From: Candidatus Sabulitectum sp.
GTDB lineage: Bacteria > Fermentibacterota > Fermentibacteria > Fermentibacterales > JCC-6
Length of the DNA: 51,869 nucleotides
Reading direction: 5' to 3'
Assembly (NCBI GenBank): GCA_023139045.1
Contig: JAGLOJ010000006.1
Location: 1 to 51,869 of the forward strand
Positions 8,419-15,713 of this stretch are shown here, piece after piece. The notes under the pieces were generated by a model. The model was given only the letters and a program-made list of their open reading frames with translations, searched no databases and had not been told where the DNA came from. The position numbers and the translations under genes are program-made. Each line of letters starts with the position of its first letter. Positions within the stretch are counted from its first letter, which is position 1.

Positions 8419-8455
8419 CGGTGAGCCGGTATACTGTTAGGGTACCGACTCACCG
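8419..8455 (+). other. intercistronic hairpin inside the ORP-like operon
   Basis: Arms 8419-8434 and 8440-8455 pair over most of 16 positions (CGGTGAG with CTCACCG perfectly, then CGGTA with TACCG) around a 5-base loop. There is no T run after it, so it is more likely an mRNA processing or stability element than a terminator. Confidence 0.55.
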
Positions 8456-8481
8456 TCTGCATTATACTTGGAGGAAAGAAG

Positions 8482-8841
8482 ATGAAAATTGCAGTTGCCA
8501 GTTCAGGGAAAACGCTGGATGCGCTTGTAGACGGCAGATTTGGAAGAGCATCTGGCTTTATAGTGTACGACTTGGAAAATGATACTTTTACAGTTGCAGA
8601 TAACCTGCAGAACCTGAATGCCGCACAGGGTGCAGGAATTCAGGCGGCTCAGAATGTTGCAGAAACTGGAGCCGGGGCAGTTATAGCTCCTAGTTTCGGC
8701 CCGAAGGCTTTTTCGGTGTTGAAGGCTGCCGGGGTTAAAGCATTCATCAGCAGTGTGGTTACAGTTCAGGACGCAATCGAGGAATACAAATCCGGTAAAC
8801 TCACTGAATCTGTTGCTGCCAATGTAGAGGGTCACTGGTAA
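8482..8841 (+). CDS. NifX/ORP-like cofactor-binding protein
   Basis: A 119-residue single-domain member of the dinitrogenase iron-molybdenum cofactor family (MKIAVASSGKTLDALVDGRFGRA, then a GAGAVIAPSFGPKA segment). Orange protein (ORP) of Desulfovibrio belongs to this family and binds a Mo-Cu-S cluster. Of the three NifX-like proteins here, this compact one is the best candidate for the ORP equivalent. GGAGGAAAG precedes the ATG. Its stop overlaps the next start in TAATG, which implies translational coupling to the first ferredoxin-ATPase. Confidence 0.8.
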   Translation: MKIAVASSGKTLDALVDGRFGRASGFIVYDLENDTFTVADNLQNLNAAQGAGIQAAQNVAETGAGAVIAPSFGPKAFSVLKAAGVKAFISSVVTVQDAIEEYKSGKLTESVAANVEGHW

Positions 8842-9689
8842 TGATAATTGCTGTTGCATCCGGTAAGGGGGGAACAGGAAAGACTACCGTTGCAGTTGCT
8901 TTGAGCATGGCCAGTTCGGAACCTGTACTTTACGCCGACTGTGATGTGGAGGAGCCTAATGGCAGTATTTTTCTGAGACCGGAGGTTACTGAAACCGAGA
9001 AAGTACTCGTGGAAGTTCCAAGGATAGATGAGGGAAAATGCACCTCCTGCGGGAAGTGCGCGAGATTTTGTCAGTTCAATGCCCTTGTTTCCCTTGGCTC
9101 CCCGCCTCTTGTATTTCCTGAACTCTGCCACAGTTGTGGCGGTTGTGAGATTGTCTGCCCGACCGGTGCTGTTTCCTGGAAGAAAGTACCCATTGGTGAA
9201 ATATCGCTTGGTACGAGTGACGGTGGCAGAATCTCTGTTCTTGAGGGCAGGCTTGATGTGGGAAGCTCGCTTGCCCCGCCTGTTATCAGGCAGGTGAAGT
9301 CACATATTGCCGACGGTGTTCTCACAATAATTGATTGCCCTCCGGGAACATCATGCCCGGTCATTGAGTCTCTTGGAGGAGCTGACTATGTCTTGCTTGT
9401 TACAGAACCCACTCCGTTTGGACTGCATGATCTTAAACTTGCAGTGGAGACAGTTCGAGAACTGGGGATGCCCTTCTCCGTAGTGATCAACCGGTTCGAT
9501 GAAGGAGACAGTGGTGTAGAGGATTACTGCGGCGATGAGAAGATTCATATTATAGTCAGGATTCCTCACAAGCGGTTCATGGCTGAGGTCTACTCACGGG
9601 GGGGGAATTTATTCGATGCCATTCCTGAAATGCGTGAAATATTCAGTGAAATTCCACGGATCATCGAGAAGGGGGTGGAAGTAAAATGA
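8841..9689 (+). CDS. MinD-superfamily P-loop ATPase with inserted 2x[4Fe-4S] ferredoxin domain (ORP cluster)
   Basis: A 282-residue protein. The N-terminus has the deviant Walker A GKGGTGKTT, followed by DCDVEEPN. Residues about 60-110 hold two CxxCxxCxxxC sets (CTSCGKCARFC and CHSCGGCEIVC), a bacterial ferredoxin insertion. A further nucleotide-binding segment, DCPPGTSCP, lies near 165. This is the architecture of DVU2103/DVU2104 in the Desulfovibrio orp cluster. It probably couples ATP hydrolysis to electron or cluster delivery within the complex. It overlaps both neighbours by 1-4 bases and pairs with the similar ATPase that follows. Confidence 0.88.
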   Translation: MIIAVASGKGGTGKTTVAVALSMASSEPVLYADCDVEEPNGSIFLRPEVTETEKVLVEVPRIDEGKCTSCGKCARFCQFNALVSLGSPPLVFPELCHSCGGCEIVCPTGAVSWKKVPIGEISLGTSDGGRISVLEGRLDVGSSLAPPVIRQVKSHIADGVLTIIDCPPGTSCPVIESLGGADYVLLVTEPTPFGLHDLKLAVETVRELGMPFSVVINRFDEGDSGVEDYCGDEKIHIIVRIPHKRFMAEVYSRGGNLFDAIPEMREIFSEIPRIIEKGVEVK

Positions 9690-10558
9690 AGGAAATCGTT
9701 GTTATAAGCGGCAAGGGTGGAACCGGTAAGACCAGTATTACAGGGTGTTTTGCAGCTCTGGCTGAGAATGCCGTACTCGCCGACTGCGATGTTGATGCTG
9801 CGGATCTGCATATGCTTCTTGCTCCCGAAGTAATCAAAACAACTGATTTCATCAGCGGTAATGAGGCCATCATCAGGAAAGACGATTGCACTGGCTGCGG
9901 TATCTGCATGGCGAGGTGCAGGTTCAATGCTATAGAGACCACACCGGAAGGCAAGTACCGGGTGGATTTGTACGGTTGTGAGGGGTGCATGGTCTGTGTG
10001 GAGGTCTGCCCGGTGAAAGCTATTGACTTTTCTCCGAATCACTGTGGAGAATGGTACTACTCTCATACAAGATTCGGACCGATGGTTCATGCCAGGCTGG
10101 GGATTGCCCAGGAAAACTCAGGCAAGCTTGTGAGTACAGTAAGGCGGGAAGCTGCAGCGAAGGCAGAGGAGTTGAAAAAAGACCTGCTTATTGTGGACGG
10201 CCCTCCCGGGATCGGATGCCCGGTAATTGCTTCTATTACAGGAGCATCGTTACTGGTTGTTGTTACAGAACCCACCATCTCCGGGAAACACGATATGAAA
10301 AGGGTACTCGAACTTGCGAAGCACTTTTCAATACCTGCTCTTGTTGTCGTGAATAAATGGGATATCAATCCTGAAATGAGTACTGAAATAGAGGAAGAAG
10401 CAGTGCTGGGTGGTGCTGAACCCGCTGGACGAATCCCATACGACAGAGTCTTTACTGATGCACAGATAAATAGAAGAACACTGGTTGAAGAAACAACCGG
10501 TACAGTCGTTGAAAACGTAACTGCAATCTGGGAGAAAGTATGCCGGAAACTAAAGTAA
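9686..10558 (+). CDS. second MinD-superfamily ATPase with ferredoxin insertion (ORP cluster)
   Basis: A 290-residue paralogue of the preceding gene. It has Walker A GKGGTGKTS, then DCDVDAADLH, two iron-sulfur motifs (CTGCGICMARC and CEGCMVCVEVC) at about 72-115 and DGPPGIGCP near 172. Starts and stops overlap as ATGA, so the two are co-translated and may act as a heterodimer, as proposed for the Desulfovibrio pair. Its 3' end overlaps the Mrp gene by 19 bases. Confidence 0.88.
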   Translation: MKEIVVISGKGGTGKTSITGCFAALAENAVLADCDVDAADLHMLLAPEVIKTTDFISGNEAIIRKDDCTGCGICMARCRFNAIETTPEGKYRVDLYGCEGCMVCVEVCPVKAIDFSPNHCGEWYYSHTRFGPMVHARLGIAQENSGKLVSTVRREAAAKAEELKKDLLIVDGPPGIGCPVIASITGASLLVVVTEPTISGKHDMKRVLELAKHFSIPALVVVNKWDINPEMSTEIEEEAVLGGAEPAGRIPYDRVFTDAQINRRTLVEETTGTVVENVTAIWEKVCRKLK

Positions 10559-11436
10559 AGGAAGATCAGAGCTGCGGAGGAAACTGCGATTCATGTGCAG
10601 TCAGTTCCTGTGACGCCAGCGAACAGAGACCCGGTGAAAGCGCAAAAGATTTTGCGAACCGCCAGTTGCTTACAAAAAGAATGCTGGGTATAAAGCACAA
10701 AATTGTGGTGCTTTCCGGGAAGGGGGGTGTGGGCAAAAGCACCATTGCTGTGAATCTTGCTGTTTCCCTTTCTCTCACCGGTAAAAAAGTGGGTCTGTTG
10801 GATATTGACATACATGGTCCCTCAATTCCAACCATGCTCCATCTTGAAGGAGCAAGAGCACAATCCAGCGGCAGCAGTATTCTTCCCGTTGAAATGGGTG
10901 CTTTGAAGGTGATGTCACTGGGTTTTCTTCTTGAGAACAAAAACAGCGCCATAATCTGGCGCGGACCGATGAAGATGGGCGTTATTGAACAGCTGCTCAG
11001 AGATGTGGAATGGGGAGATCTTGATTACCTGATAATTGATTCACCTCCCGGAACGGGCGATGAACCGCTTTCGGTTATTCAACTGATCGGGAAGATGGAT
11101 GGAGCGGTAATGGTTACAACACCACAGGCAGTAGCCGCAGTCGATGTGCGGAAGTCGCTGGATTTCTGCCACCAGCTGAATCTGACTGTTCTTGGGATAG
11201 TTGAGAACATGAGCGGTTTCATCTGTCCGGATTGCGGGAAGGAAACTGCTATTTTTCAGGGTAACAATGGCAAAATCATGGCAGAAGAGGCAGGTGTTCC
11301 CTTTCTCGGAAAAATACCTATTGATCCCGCAGTCGGAGCATCCTGTGACTCGGGTTCTCCATTCATCTACCACTACAGTAAAACAGAAACAGCAAAGCGA
11401 TTTGAGGGTGTAATTGAACAAATTCTTGAAAGATAA
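10540..11436 (+). CDS. mrp: Mrp/NBP35-type P-loop ATPase, Fe-S cluster carrier
   Basis: A 298-residue protein. A Cys-rich N-terminal segment (SCGGNCDSCAVSSC) resembles the ferredoxin-like N-terminus of NBP35. It is followed by the deviant Walker A SGKGGVGKS (about 61), DIDIHGPSIPTML, DSPPGTGDEPL (about 168) and a C-terminal CPDCG (about 228), whose CxxC would bridge a [4Fe-4S] cluster in the dimer. In Desulfovibrio the matching protein (DVU2109) is an Mrp ATPase fused to a NifX domain. Here the NifX part is the separate next gene. It overlaps the preceding ATPase gene. Confidence 0.88.
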   Translation: MPETKVKEDQSCGGNCDSCAVSSCDASEQRPGESAKDFANRQLLTKRMLGIKHKIVVLSGKGGVGKSTIAVNLAVSLSLTGKKVGLLDIDIHGPSIPTMLHLEGARAQSSGSSILPVEMGALKVMSLGFLLENKNSAIIWRGPMKMGVIEQLLRDVEWGDLDYLIIDSPPGTGDEPLSVIQLIGKMDGAVMVTTPQAVAAVDVRKSLDFCHQLNLTVLGIVENMSGFICPDCGKETAIFQGNNGKIMAEEAGVPFLGKIPIDPAVGASCDSGSPFIYHYSKTETAKRFEGVIEQILER

Positions 11437-11458
11437 GAAACGGAACAAAGGAGAAAAT

Positions 11459-11791
11459 ATGCGTATTGCGATACCCATGGCTGACGGTGCCCTCTGCATG
11501 CATTTCGGGCACTGCAGCACATTTGCACTTGTAAATGTTGAAGAGAACAAAGTAACAGCAACCTCAGAGGTTGTTCCTCCACCGCATCAACCCGGTCTTC
11601 TTCCTCCATGGCTTGCAGAGCAGGGAGTAACAATGGTTATTGCAGGAGGCATGGGCTCACGTGCACAGACCCTCTTCACTCAAAGTGGTATAGAAGTTGT
11701 TACCGGAGCCAGTGGCAAGGGCGCCAGGGAGATTGTGGAAAACTATCTCGGCGGAACGTTAAAAACTGTTGAAAACACCTGCGACCATTAA
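11459..11791 (+). CDS. NifX-type protein, last gene of the ORP-like operon
   Basis: A 110-residue NifX-family domain (MRIAIPMADGALCMHFGHC at the start; a GGMGSRAQTLF segment in the middle; ends ENTCDH). His and Cys residues near the start (CMHFGHC) could be metal ligands. AAAGGAG lies before the ATG at 11459; an upstream in-frame ATG at 11414 would overlap the Mrp gene and lacks a site. Position directly after mrp matches the C-terminal half of DVU2109 as a split gene. No plus-strand terminator is visible after it: the hairpin at 11816 has its T tract on the other strand. Confidence 0.8.
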   Translation: MRIAIPMADGALCMHFGHCSTFALVNVEENKVTATSEVVPPPHQPGLLPPWLAEQGVTMVIAGGMGSRAQTLFTQSGIEVVTGASGKGAREIVENYLGGTLKTVENTCDH

Positions 11792-11808
11792 ACGGAAGGG
11801 TAGCACGT

Positions 11809-11839
11809 AAAAAAAGGGGCGACTCATTTGAGCCGCCCC
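11809..11839 (-). terminator. rho-independent terminator of RRM gene 1
   Basis: On the minus strand a stem of GGGGCG-type arms (11816-11839) is followed by seven T residues. It lies just after the stop of the first RRM gene. Confidence 0.85.
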
Positions 11840-11856
11840 CTGTATTATCAATAAGA

Positions 11857-12117
11857 TTAGTAACGCCTTGGTCTCTCTTCGCGAGGCTTGGCTTCGTTAA
11901 TCTTGAGAGGTCTTCCGTCGAGTTCAACACCGTCGCCCTGAGCGATAGCGTTTCTGGCTGCCTCTTCAGGCATTTCAACAAAACCGAATCCACGGCTGCG
12001 GCCAGTCTCTCTGTCGGTAATTACTCTTGCATCGGTTACATCGCCGTAGCTTTCAAAAAAGGTCCTGAGTGAGTCATCATCGACGCCCCAGGAAAGGTTT
12101 CCTACGTACAGATTCAT
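11857..12117 (-). CDS. small RRM-domain RNA-binding protein, paralogue 1
   Basis: An 86-residue single RNA-recognition motif. RNP2 is LYVGNL (residues 3-8) and RNP1 is RGFGFVEM (42-49), both with the aromatic residues that stack on RNA bases. A basic tail ends EERPRRY. Small bacterial RRM proteins of this kind occur in cyanobacteria and several Gram-negative phyla; in cyanobacteria they are often cold-induced. AAAGGGAT precedes the ATG. It has its own promoter, long leader and terminator, and is about 80 percent identical by eye to the next unit upstream. Confidence 0.92.
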   Translation of the reverse strand: MNLYVGNLSWGVDDDSLRTFFESYGDVTDARVITDRETGRSRGFGFVEMPEEAARNAIAQGDGVELDGRPLKINEAKPREERPRRY

Positions 12118-12243
12118 TAGTATCCCTTTCGTACTATGCCATCTTAAAATTAACCGAATCTTCGCGACGACACAAAAGAAGCCCGGCCGTACCCCACCCT
12201 TGGGATATTGTCAGTAATATGCATACTTATTTCGGAATGTAAA
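12118..12243 (-). promoter_or_regulatory. promoter and conserved leader of RRM gene 1
   Basis: On the minus strand TTTACA (12238-12243) and TATTAC (12214-12219) are 18 bases apart, with TGCA just before the -10. About 90 bases of leader follow. The stretch around 12125-12190 is nearly identical in the second unit, and includes CGAAGATTCG, which can fold on itself. Conservation of a non-coding leader between paralogues suggests regulation at the RNA level. Confidence 0.55.
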
Positions 12244-12276
12244 TAGCTACTAAAAAAGCTGATTGTATCGATGGAT

Positions 12277-12306
12277 AAAAAAGGGGCGACTCGATTGAGC
12301 CGCCCC
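12277..12306 (-). terminator. rho-independent terminator of RRM gene 2
   Basis: The same GGGGCG-type stem as after gene 1 (12283-12306) is followed on the minus strand by six T residues. Confidence 0.85.
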
Positions 12307-12319
12307 GGTTCTGGTAAGA

Positions 12320-12580
12320 TTAGTAGCGCCTGGGTTTTTCTTCACGAGGTTTGGCTTCGTTAATCTTGAGAGCTCTTCCGTCGAGCTCAATACTGTCTCC
12401 CTGAGCGATGGCATTTCTGGCTGCCTCATCAGGCATTTCAACAAAACCGAACCCACGGCTGCGGCCGGTCTCTCTGTCTGTGATCACTCTTGCTTCAGTA
12501 ACTTCACCGTAACTCTCGAAAAAGGCTTTGAGTGAGTCATCATCGACGCCCCAGGAGAGGTTTCCTACGTACAAGTTCAT
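12320..12580 (-). CDS. small RRM-domain RNA-binding protein, paralogue 2
   Basis: An 86-residue RRM protein with LYVGNL and RGFGFVEM intact and the tail EEKPRRY. It differs from paralogue 1 at only about ten positions, mostly on the helices (for example [15 protein letters not shown] against SLRTFFESYGDVTDA). Promoter, leader and terminator are duplicated with it, so the whole transcription unit was copied. Distinct RNA targets cannot be judged from sequence. Confidence 0.92.
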   Translation of the reverse strand: MNLYVGNLSWGVDDDSLKAFFESYGEVTEARVITDRETGRSRGFGFVEMPDEAARNAIAQGDSIELDGRALKINEAKPREEKPRRY

Positions 12581-12706
12581 TGGTATCCCTTTCGTACAAT
12601 GTCATCTCAAAAATTAACCGAATCTTCGCGACGACACAAAAGAAGCCCGGCTGCACCTCATCATTAAGATACGCCCGTAATATGCACGTTCATTTCTAAA
12701 AGTAAA
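12581..12706 (-). promoter_or_regulatory. promoter and conserved leader of RRM gene 2
   Basis: TTTACT (12701-12706) and TATTAC (12677-12682), 18 bases apart on the minus strand, again with TGCA before the -10. The leader segment about 12588-12650 is almost the same as in unit 1. Confidence 0.55.
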
Positions 12707-12730
12707 GCCCCTATGAACATGCCGCTTAAA

Positions 12731-12753
12731 TTATAAGCGATTCGTTGAGTCGC
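12731..12753 (-). terminator. weak terminator of RRM gene 3
   Basis: A 7-bp stem (GCGACTC with GAATCGC, one wobble) around a 3-base loop is followed on the minus strand by TTATAATTT. It looks like an eroded form of the two stronger terminators. Confidence 0.5.
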
Positions 12754-12772
12754 CAACGGTATTGTCTGATTG

Positions 12773-13015
12773 CTACTGCCTCGGCCTGGCTTCGCTGATT
12801 CTGATAGGTCTTCCGTCAAGCTCGGCACCCTCGCCCTGGGAGAGGGCGTTTCTTCCGGCTTCCTCGGGCATTTCAACAAAGCCGAATCCGCGACTGCGGC
12901 CACTTTCTCTGTCTGTAATTACTCTTGCTTCAGTAACTTCACCGTAGCTTTCGAAGAAGTTTCTGAGTGCATCATCATCGACGCCCCAGGAAAGATTGCC
13001 CACGTAAAGGTTCAT
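12773..13015 (-). CDS. small RRM-domain RNA-binding protein, paralogue 3
   Basis: An 80-residue RRM with LYVGNL and RGFGFVEM, ending ARPRQ, so the EE(R/K)PRRY tail of the other two is missing. It is the most diverged copy in protein, leader and terminator, and is probably the oldest duplicate. AAGGGGAT precedes the ATG. Confidence 0.9.
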   Translation of the reverse strand: MNLYVGNLSWGVDDDALRNFFESYGEVTEARVITDRESGRSRGFGFVEMPEEAGRNALSQGEGAELDGRPIRISEARPRQ

Positions 13016-13145
13016 GACTATCCCCTTCGCACTATGTCATCTCCAGAATATACCGTATCTTCACAATGGCACAAATTAAGCCCGGTCGCATCCCGCTTGA
13101 CGTGACGTCTGCCCGATAATATGCAGATTTATTTCAACAAGTAGA
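13016..13145 (-). promoter_or_regulatory. promoter and diverged leader of RRM gene 3
   Basis: TCTACT (13140-13145) and TATTAT (13116-13121) are 18 bases apart on the minus strand and share the TGCA before the -10 with the other two units. The leader keeps the GGGCTTAATTTGTG stretch (GGGCTTCTTTTGTG in the other two) and the order of elements but has more changes. Confidence 0.5.
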
Positions 13146-13224
13146 TACCCCTCCGGAAAGAGTTGTACCACAAATCAGTAACCTGCAATATTCCAACTTA
13201 AGAATCTGACTTCTGTTTCAGGCG

Positions 13225-13391
13225 CCAGGAGCGTGACTGACAATAGGCATTGTGCAGTAGTGCCTCACGGGCGAGATAGAATGCATGCTGATTTGAGAAG
13301 AATAGCAAAGCTGTTGGACGATAATTAGCGTGTATTATAGCCGTTCGTGTGGCAGCTAATGTCAATGTAGTATTCTCTGTCACGCTCCTGG
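13225..13391. repeat. 167-bp inverted-repeat element (MITE-like or structured RNA)
   Basis: CCAGGAGCGTGAC at 13225-13237 is matched perfectly by its inverse at 13379-13391. Pairing continues inward with few breaks (GA, AATA, CATTG), giving about 24 pairs of 29. A further pair ATTAGC/GCTAAT lies inside. No clear target-site duplication flanks it and no coding is evident. It occupies most of the 400-base gap between the RRM cluster and the next gene. Confidence 0.5.
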
Positions 13392-13418
13392 TCAAAAAGC
13401 ATTACACGATTGGCATAA

Positions 13419-14195
13419 ATGCTTACTTTTATTCTCATAGTTTCTCTACCTTTTCTTACCGGTCTGAACAGCCCCGACGGACTTTATGCAACAGAGAATG
13501 GCATTTACATTTGTGAGGAGACCGCCGGGAGAATTCTGCATGTAACTGCCAATGGAACTATCACTCCAGTGGTAGATGGACTTTCCTCCCCGGAGGGTAT
13601 TCATGTCACAGAGGACGGAAGAATTTTTGTGGTGGAGGACATTGTATCAGGTCGACTTCTGGATATAGATAATGGCAATATTACAACCCTTGCCGGTGAT
13701 CTTTGTTGTCCGGAGGGTGTAGCAGTTGATAACAAGGGTACGATCTGGTTCACCACAGGGGGAATTGAGGGCGGAAGTATGTTCACGACCCTGTGGAAGA
13801 TCACCGGAAGCAAGCCCACTATTGAATACTCCCTGCCATCAATATTCAGTTTTTCTGATCTGGTGGCTGCTGAGGACGGCATGATTTACATTTGCAGCGA
13901 GTCTTCAGGTATTTTCGGGAATGTTGCGGTATTCCGGTTCGATCCGATTACTTCGGCACTGACACCGTTTGTTACTGGAGTTACCGCCTGTGAAGGAATT
14001 GGAATGACTGATGGAGGTTTTCCGCTTTACATAACCGAAGAGAGCGGATCTGTTTTTCGGGTGGATTCAGCAGGGATTCCCACTCTTCTGGCGAGCAATC
14101 TCTCTTCAATTGAAGATGTAGTGATCTGGAATGATCAGATCTTTGTTTCAGAAGACGGAACCGGATCAATAATAATACTGGATATTGATGAGTAG
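13419..14195 (+). CDS. exported NHL/SMP-30-like beta-propeller protein
   Basis: A 258-residue protein with a short hydrophobic N-terminus (MLTFILIVSLPFLTG) that may be a signal peptide. About six repeats of roughly 40 residues follow, with the NHL/SGL pattern 'SPEGIHVTEDGRIFVVED', 'CCPEGVAVDNKGTIWFTT', 'ACEGIGMTDGGFPLYITE'. Such propellers include gluconolactonase-like enzymes and non-enzymatic sensors. The calcium ligands of a lactonase cannot be assigned with certainty. No good ribosome site precedes the ATG. The stop overlaps the MATE gene start, so the two are co-transcribed. Confidence 0.7.
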   Translation: MLTFILIVSLPFLTGLNSPDGLYATENGIYICEETAGRILHVTANGTITPVVDGLSSPEGIHVTEDGRIFVVEDIVSGRLLDIDNGNITTLAGDLCCPEGVAVDNKGTIWFTTGGIEGGSMFTTLWKITGSKPTIEYSLPSIFSFSDLVAAEDGMIYICSESSGIFGNVAVFRFDPITSALTPFVTGVTACEGIGMTDGGFPLYITEESGSVFRVDSAGIPTLLASNLSSIEDVVIWNDQIFVSEDGTGSIIILDIDE

Positions 14196-15597
14196 GCATG
14201 CACCTGATTCCTACAGAGGGATAATAGCTGTTTCCATGCCCATCATTGTCGGAATGGCTGGCAGAACCATTATGATGTTCTGTGACAGGCTTTTCCTGGC
14301 TCGGCACAGTCAGCTTGAGCTTCAGGCTTCACTTCCCGCAGGAATTCTCAGCTTTACTCTTCTCTGTATTCTCTTTGGTACAGTTAGCTACTCCAGTACT
14401 TTTATTTCCCAGTTCTTCGGAGCGGGAGACAGGCAGGGCTGTTCGAAATCACTTGCTCAAGGTCTCTACCTGGCCATGTTCTCTGCGCCGATCCTTGCTG
14501 CAATTACTATTCCCGGATCCTTACTTTTAAATCTTTCCGGCCATGCGCCTGAGGTTCTTGCCCTGGAGCAGACATATTTCCGGATAATGATGCTCTCTGC
14601 TTCAGGTCCCGTGTTTACCGCCGCTGCATCTTCTTTCTGGAACGGCAGGGGAAAGACCGTTCCCGCCATGGTGGCCGTGCTTATTGGTGCTGGAGTAAAC
14701 GTTTTTCTTGACTATGTGATGATCTTCGGGAAACTTGGTTTTCCAGAGATGGGAATCAAGGGTGCAGCAATTGCAACTGCGATATCATCCTTCATTCCCG
14801 GCACTATTCTTACTATAGCGGCTTATTCAGGTAAAACAGCACGCAGCTACAAAACAAGAGAGAACTTCAAGTTCTCCTGGCCATTAACCAGAAGAATTCT
14901 AAAATTCGGTTTTCCCGCTGGGTTGCACATTTTCATGGATGTAGCCAGTTTTACCATCTTCATCTTCATTGCGGGCAGGCTGGGAGTATTGGATTTTACC
15001 GCCAATAACATTGCCTTCAGTGTGAACAACCTTGCATTCAATCCACTTCTGGGTTTCGGTTTTGCTACGACTGTCATTGTTGGCAGATGTATCGGGATGG
15101 GTAGTACCGAGATGGCAATTCGAGCAACAAGACGCTCGCTTCTTCTCTCTCTGTGCTACTTTGTTCCATTGGCATCAACCTTTGTACTGTTTCCGGGATT
15201 TTATACAAATCTTTTCTTCAGCCCGGATTCAGCCTGCACAATTGAGGAGCTGTCTTCAACAGCCGCTAAACTCCTGGCTATAGTTGCAGCCTGGGGTGTT
15301 TTTGATGCTGTCAGTCTTATCTATGGCGGGGCACTTCGCGGGGCAGGAGACACAAAGTATGTTGTCTGGGTCTCCGGTCTTCTCGGGTGGCTTTTCTGGA
15401 TACCTGGTATACTCTATCTTTATGCTGTACGACACTCGGGTATTGTGCAACTCTGGCTTTTTACAAGCTTCTATGTTTCTGTATTCGCTCTGTTCTTTTA
15501 CTTCAGATTCAGAACCGGCAAATGGAAAAAGATCGATCTGCTTGGCATTGGCACACAACATGAAATTTCTTCTCAGGAAGAATTTGCAGCCAGGTGA
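14188..15597 (+). CDS. MATE-family multidrug/cation exporter
   Basis: A 469-residue integral membrane protein with about twelve hydrophobic segments in two halves of six. Family-typical signs are the N-terminal RGIIAVSMPIIVGMAG, a first-half segment with FFGAGDRQGCSKSLAQG, and second-half GFGFATTVIVGRCIGMG and GALRGAGDTKY. MATE proteins expel drugs or organic cations by sodium or proton antiport; the substrate is unknown. The ATG at 14188 lies inside the end of the propeller gene (ATGAGTAG). Confidence 0.9.
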   Translation: MSRHAPDSYRGIIAVSMPIIVGMAGRTIMMFCDRLFLARHSQLELQASLPAGILSFTLLCILFGTVSYSSTFISQFFGAGDRQGCSKSLAQGLYLAMFSAPILAAITIPGSLLLNLSGHAPEVLALEQTYFRIMMLSASGPVFTAAASSFWNGRGKTVPAMVAVLIGAGVNVFLDYVMIFGKLGFPEMGIKGAAIATAISSFIPGTILTIAAYSGKTARSYKTRENFKFSWPLTRRILKFGFPAGLHIFMDVASFTIFIFIAGRLGVLDFTANNIAFSVNNLAFNPLLGFGFATTVIVGRCIGMGSTEMAIRATRRSLLLSLCYFVPLASTFVLFPGFYTNLFFSPDSACTIEELSSTAAKLLAIVAAWGVFDAVSLIYGGALRGAGDTKYVVWVSGLLGWLFWIPGILYLYAVRHSGIVQLWLFTSFYVSVFALFFYFRFRTGKWKKIDLLGIGTQHEISSQEEFAAR

Positions 15598-15713
15598 TTC
15601 CTTCCCGGGCGTGGAACGGAAATGCCCCAGCTGGAGTATATTTCATCAGTACTGATGGAAACCGGGAATTTTCTCCTGCAGAATTGTTCTTTTAGTAACC
15701 GGAAAGGTATCTG

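Noticed and set aside
13198-13395. Minus-strand open frame of 65 codons
   Set aside because: It coincides with the 167-bp inverted-repeat element, lacks a ribosome site and has no recognisable composition.
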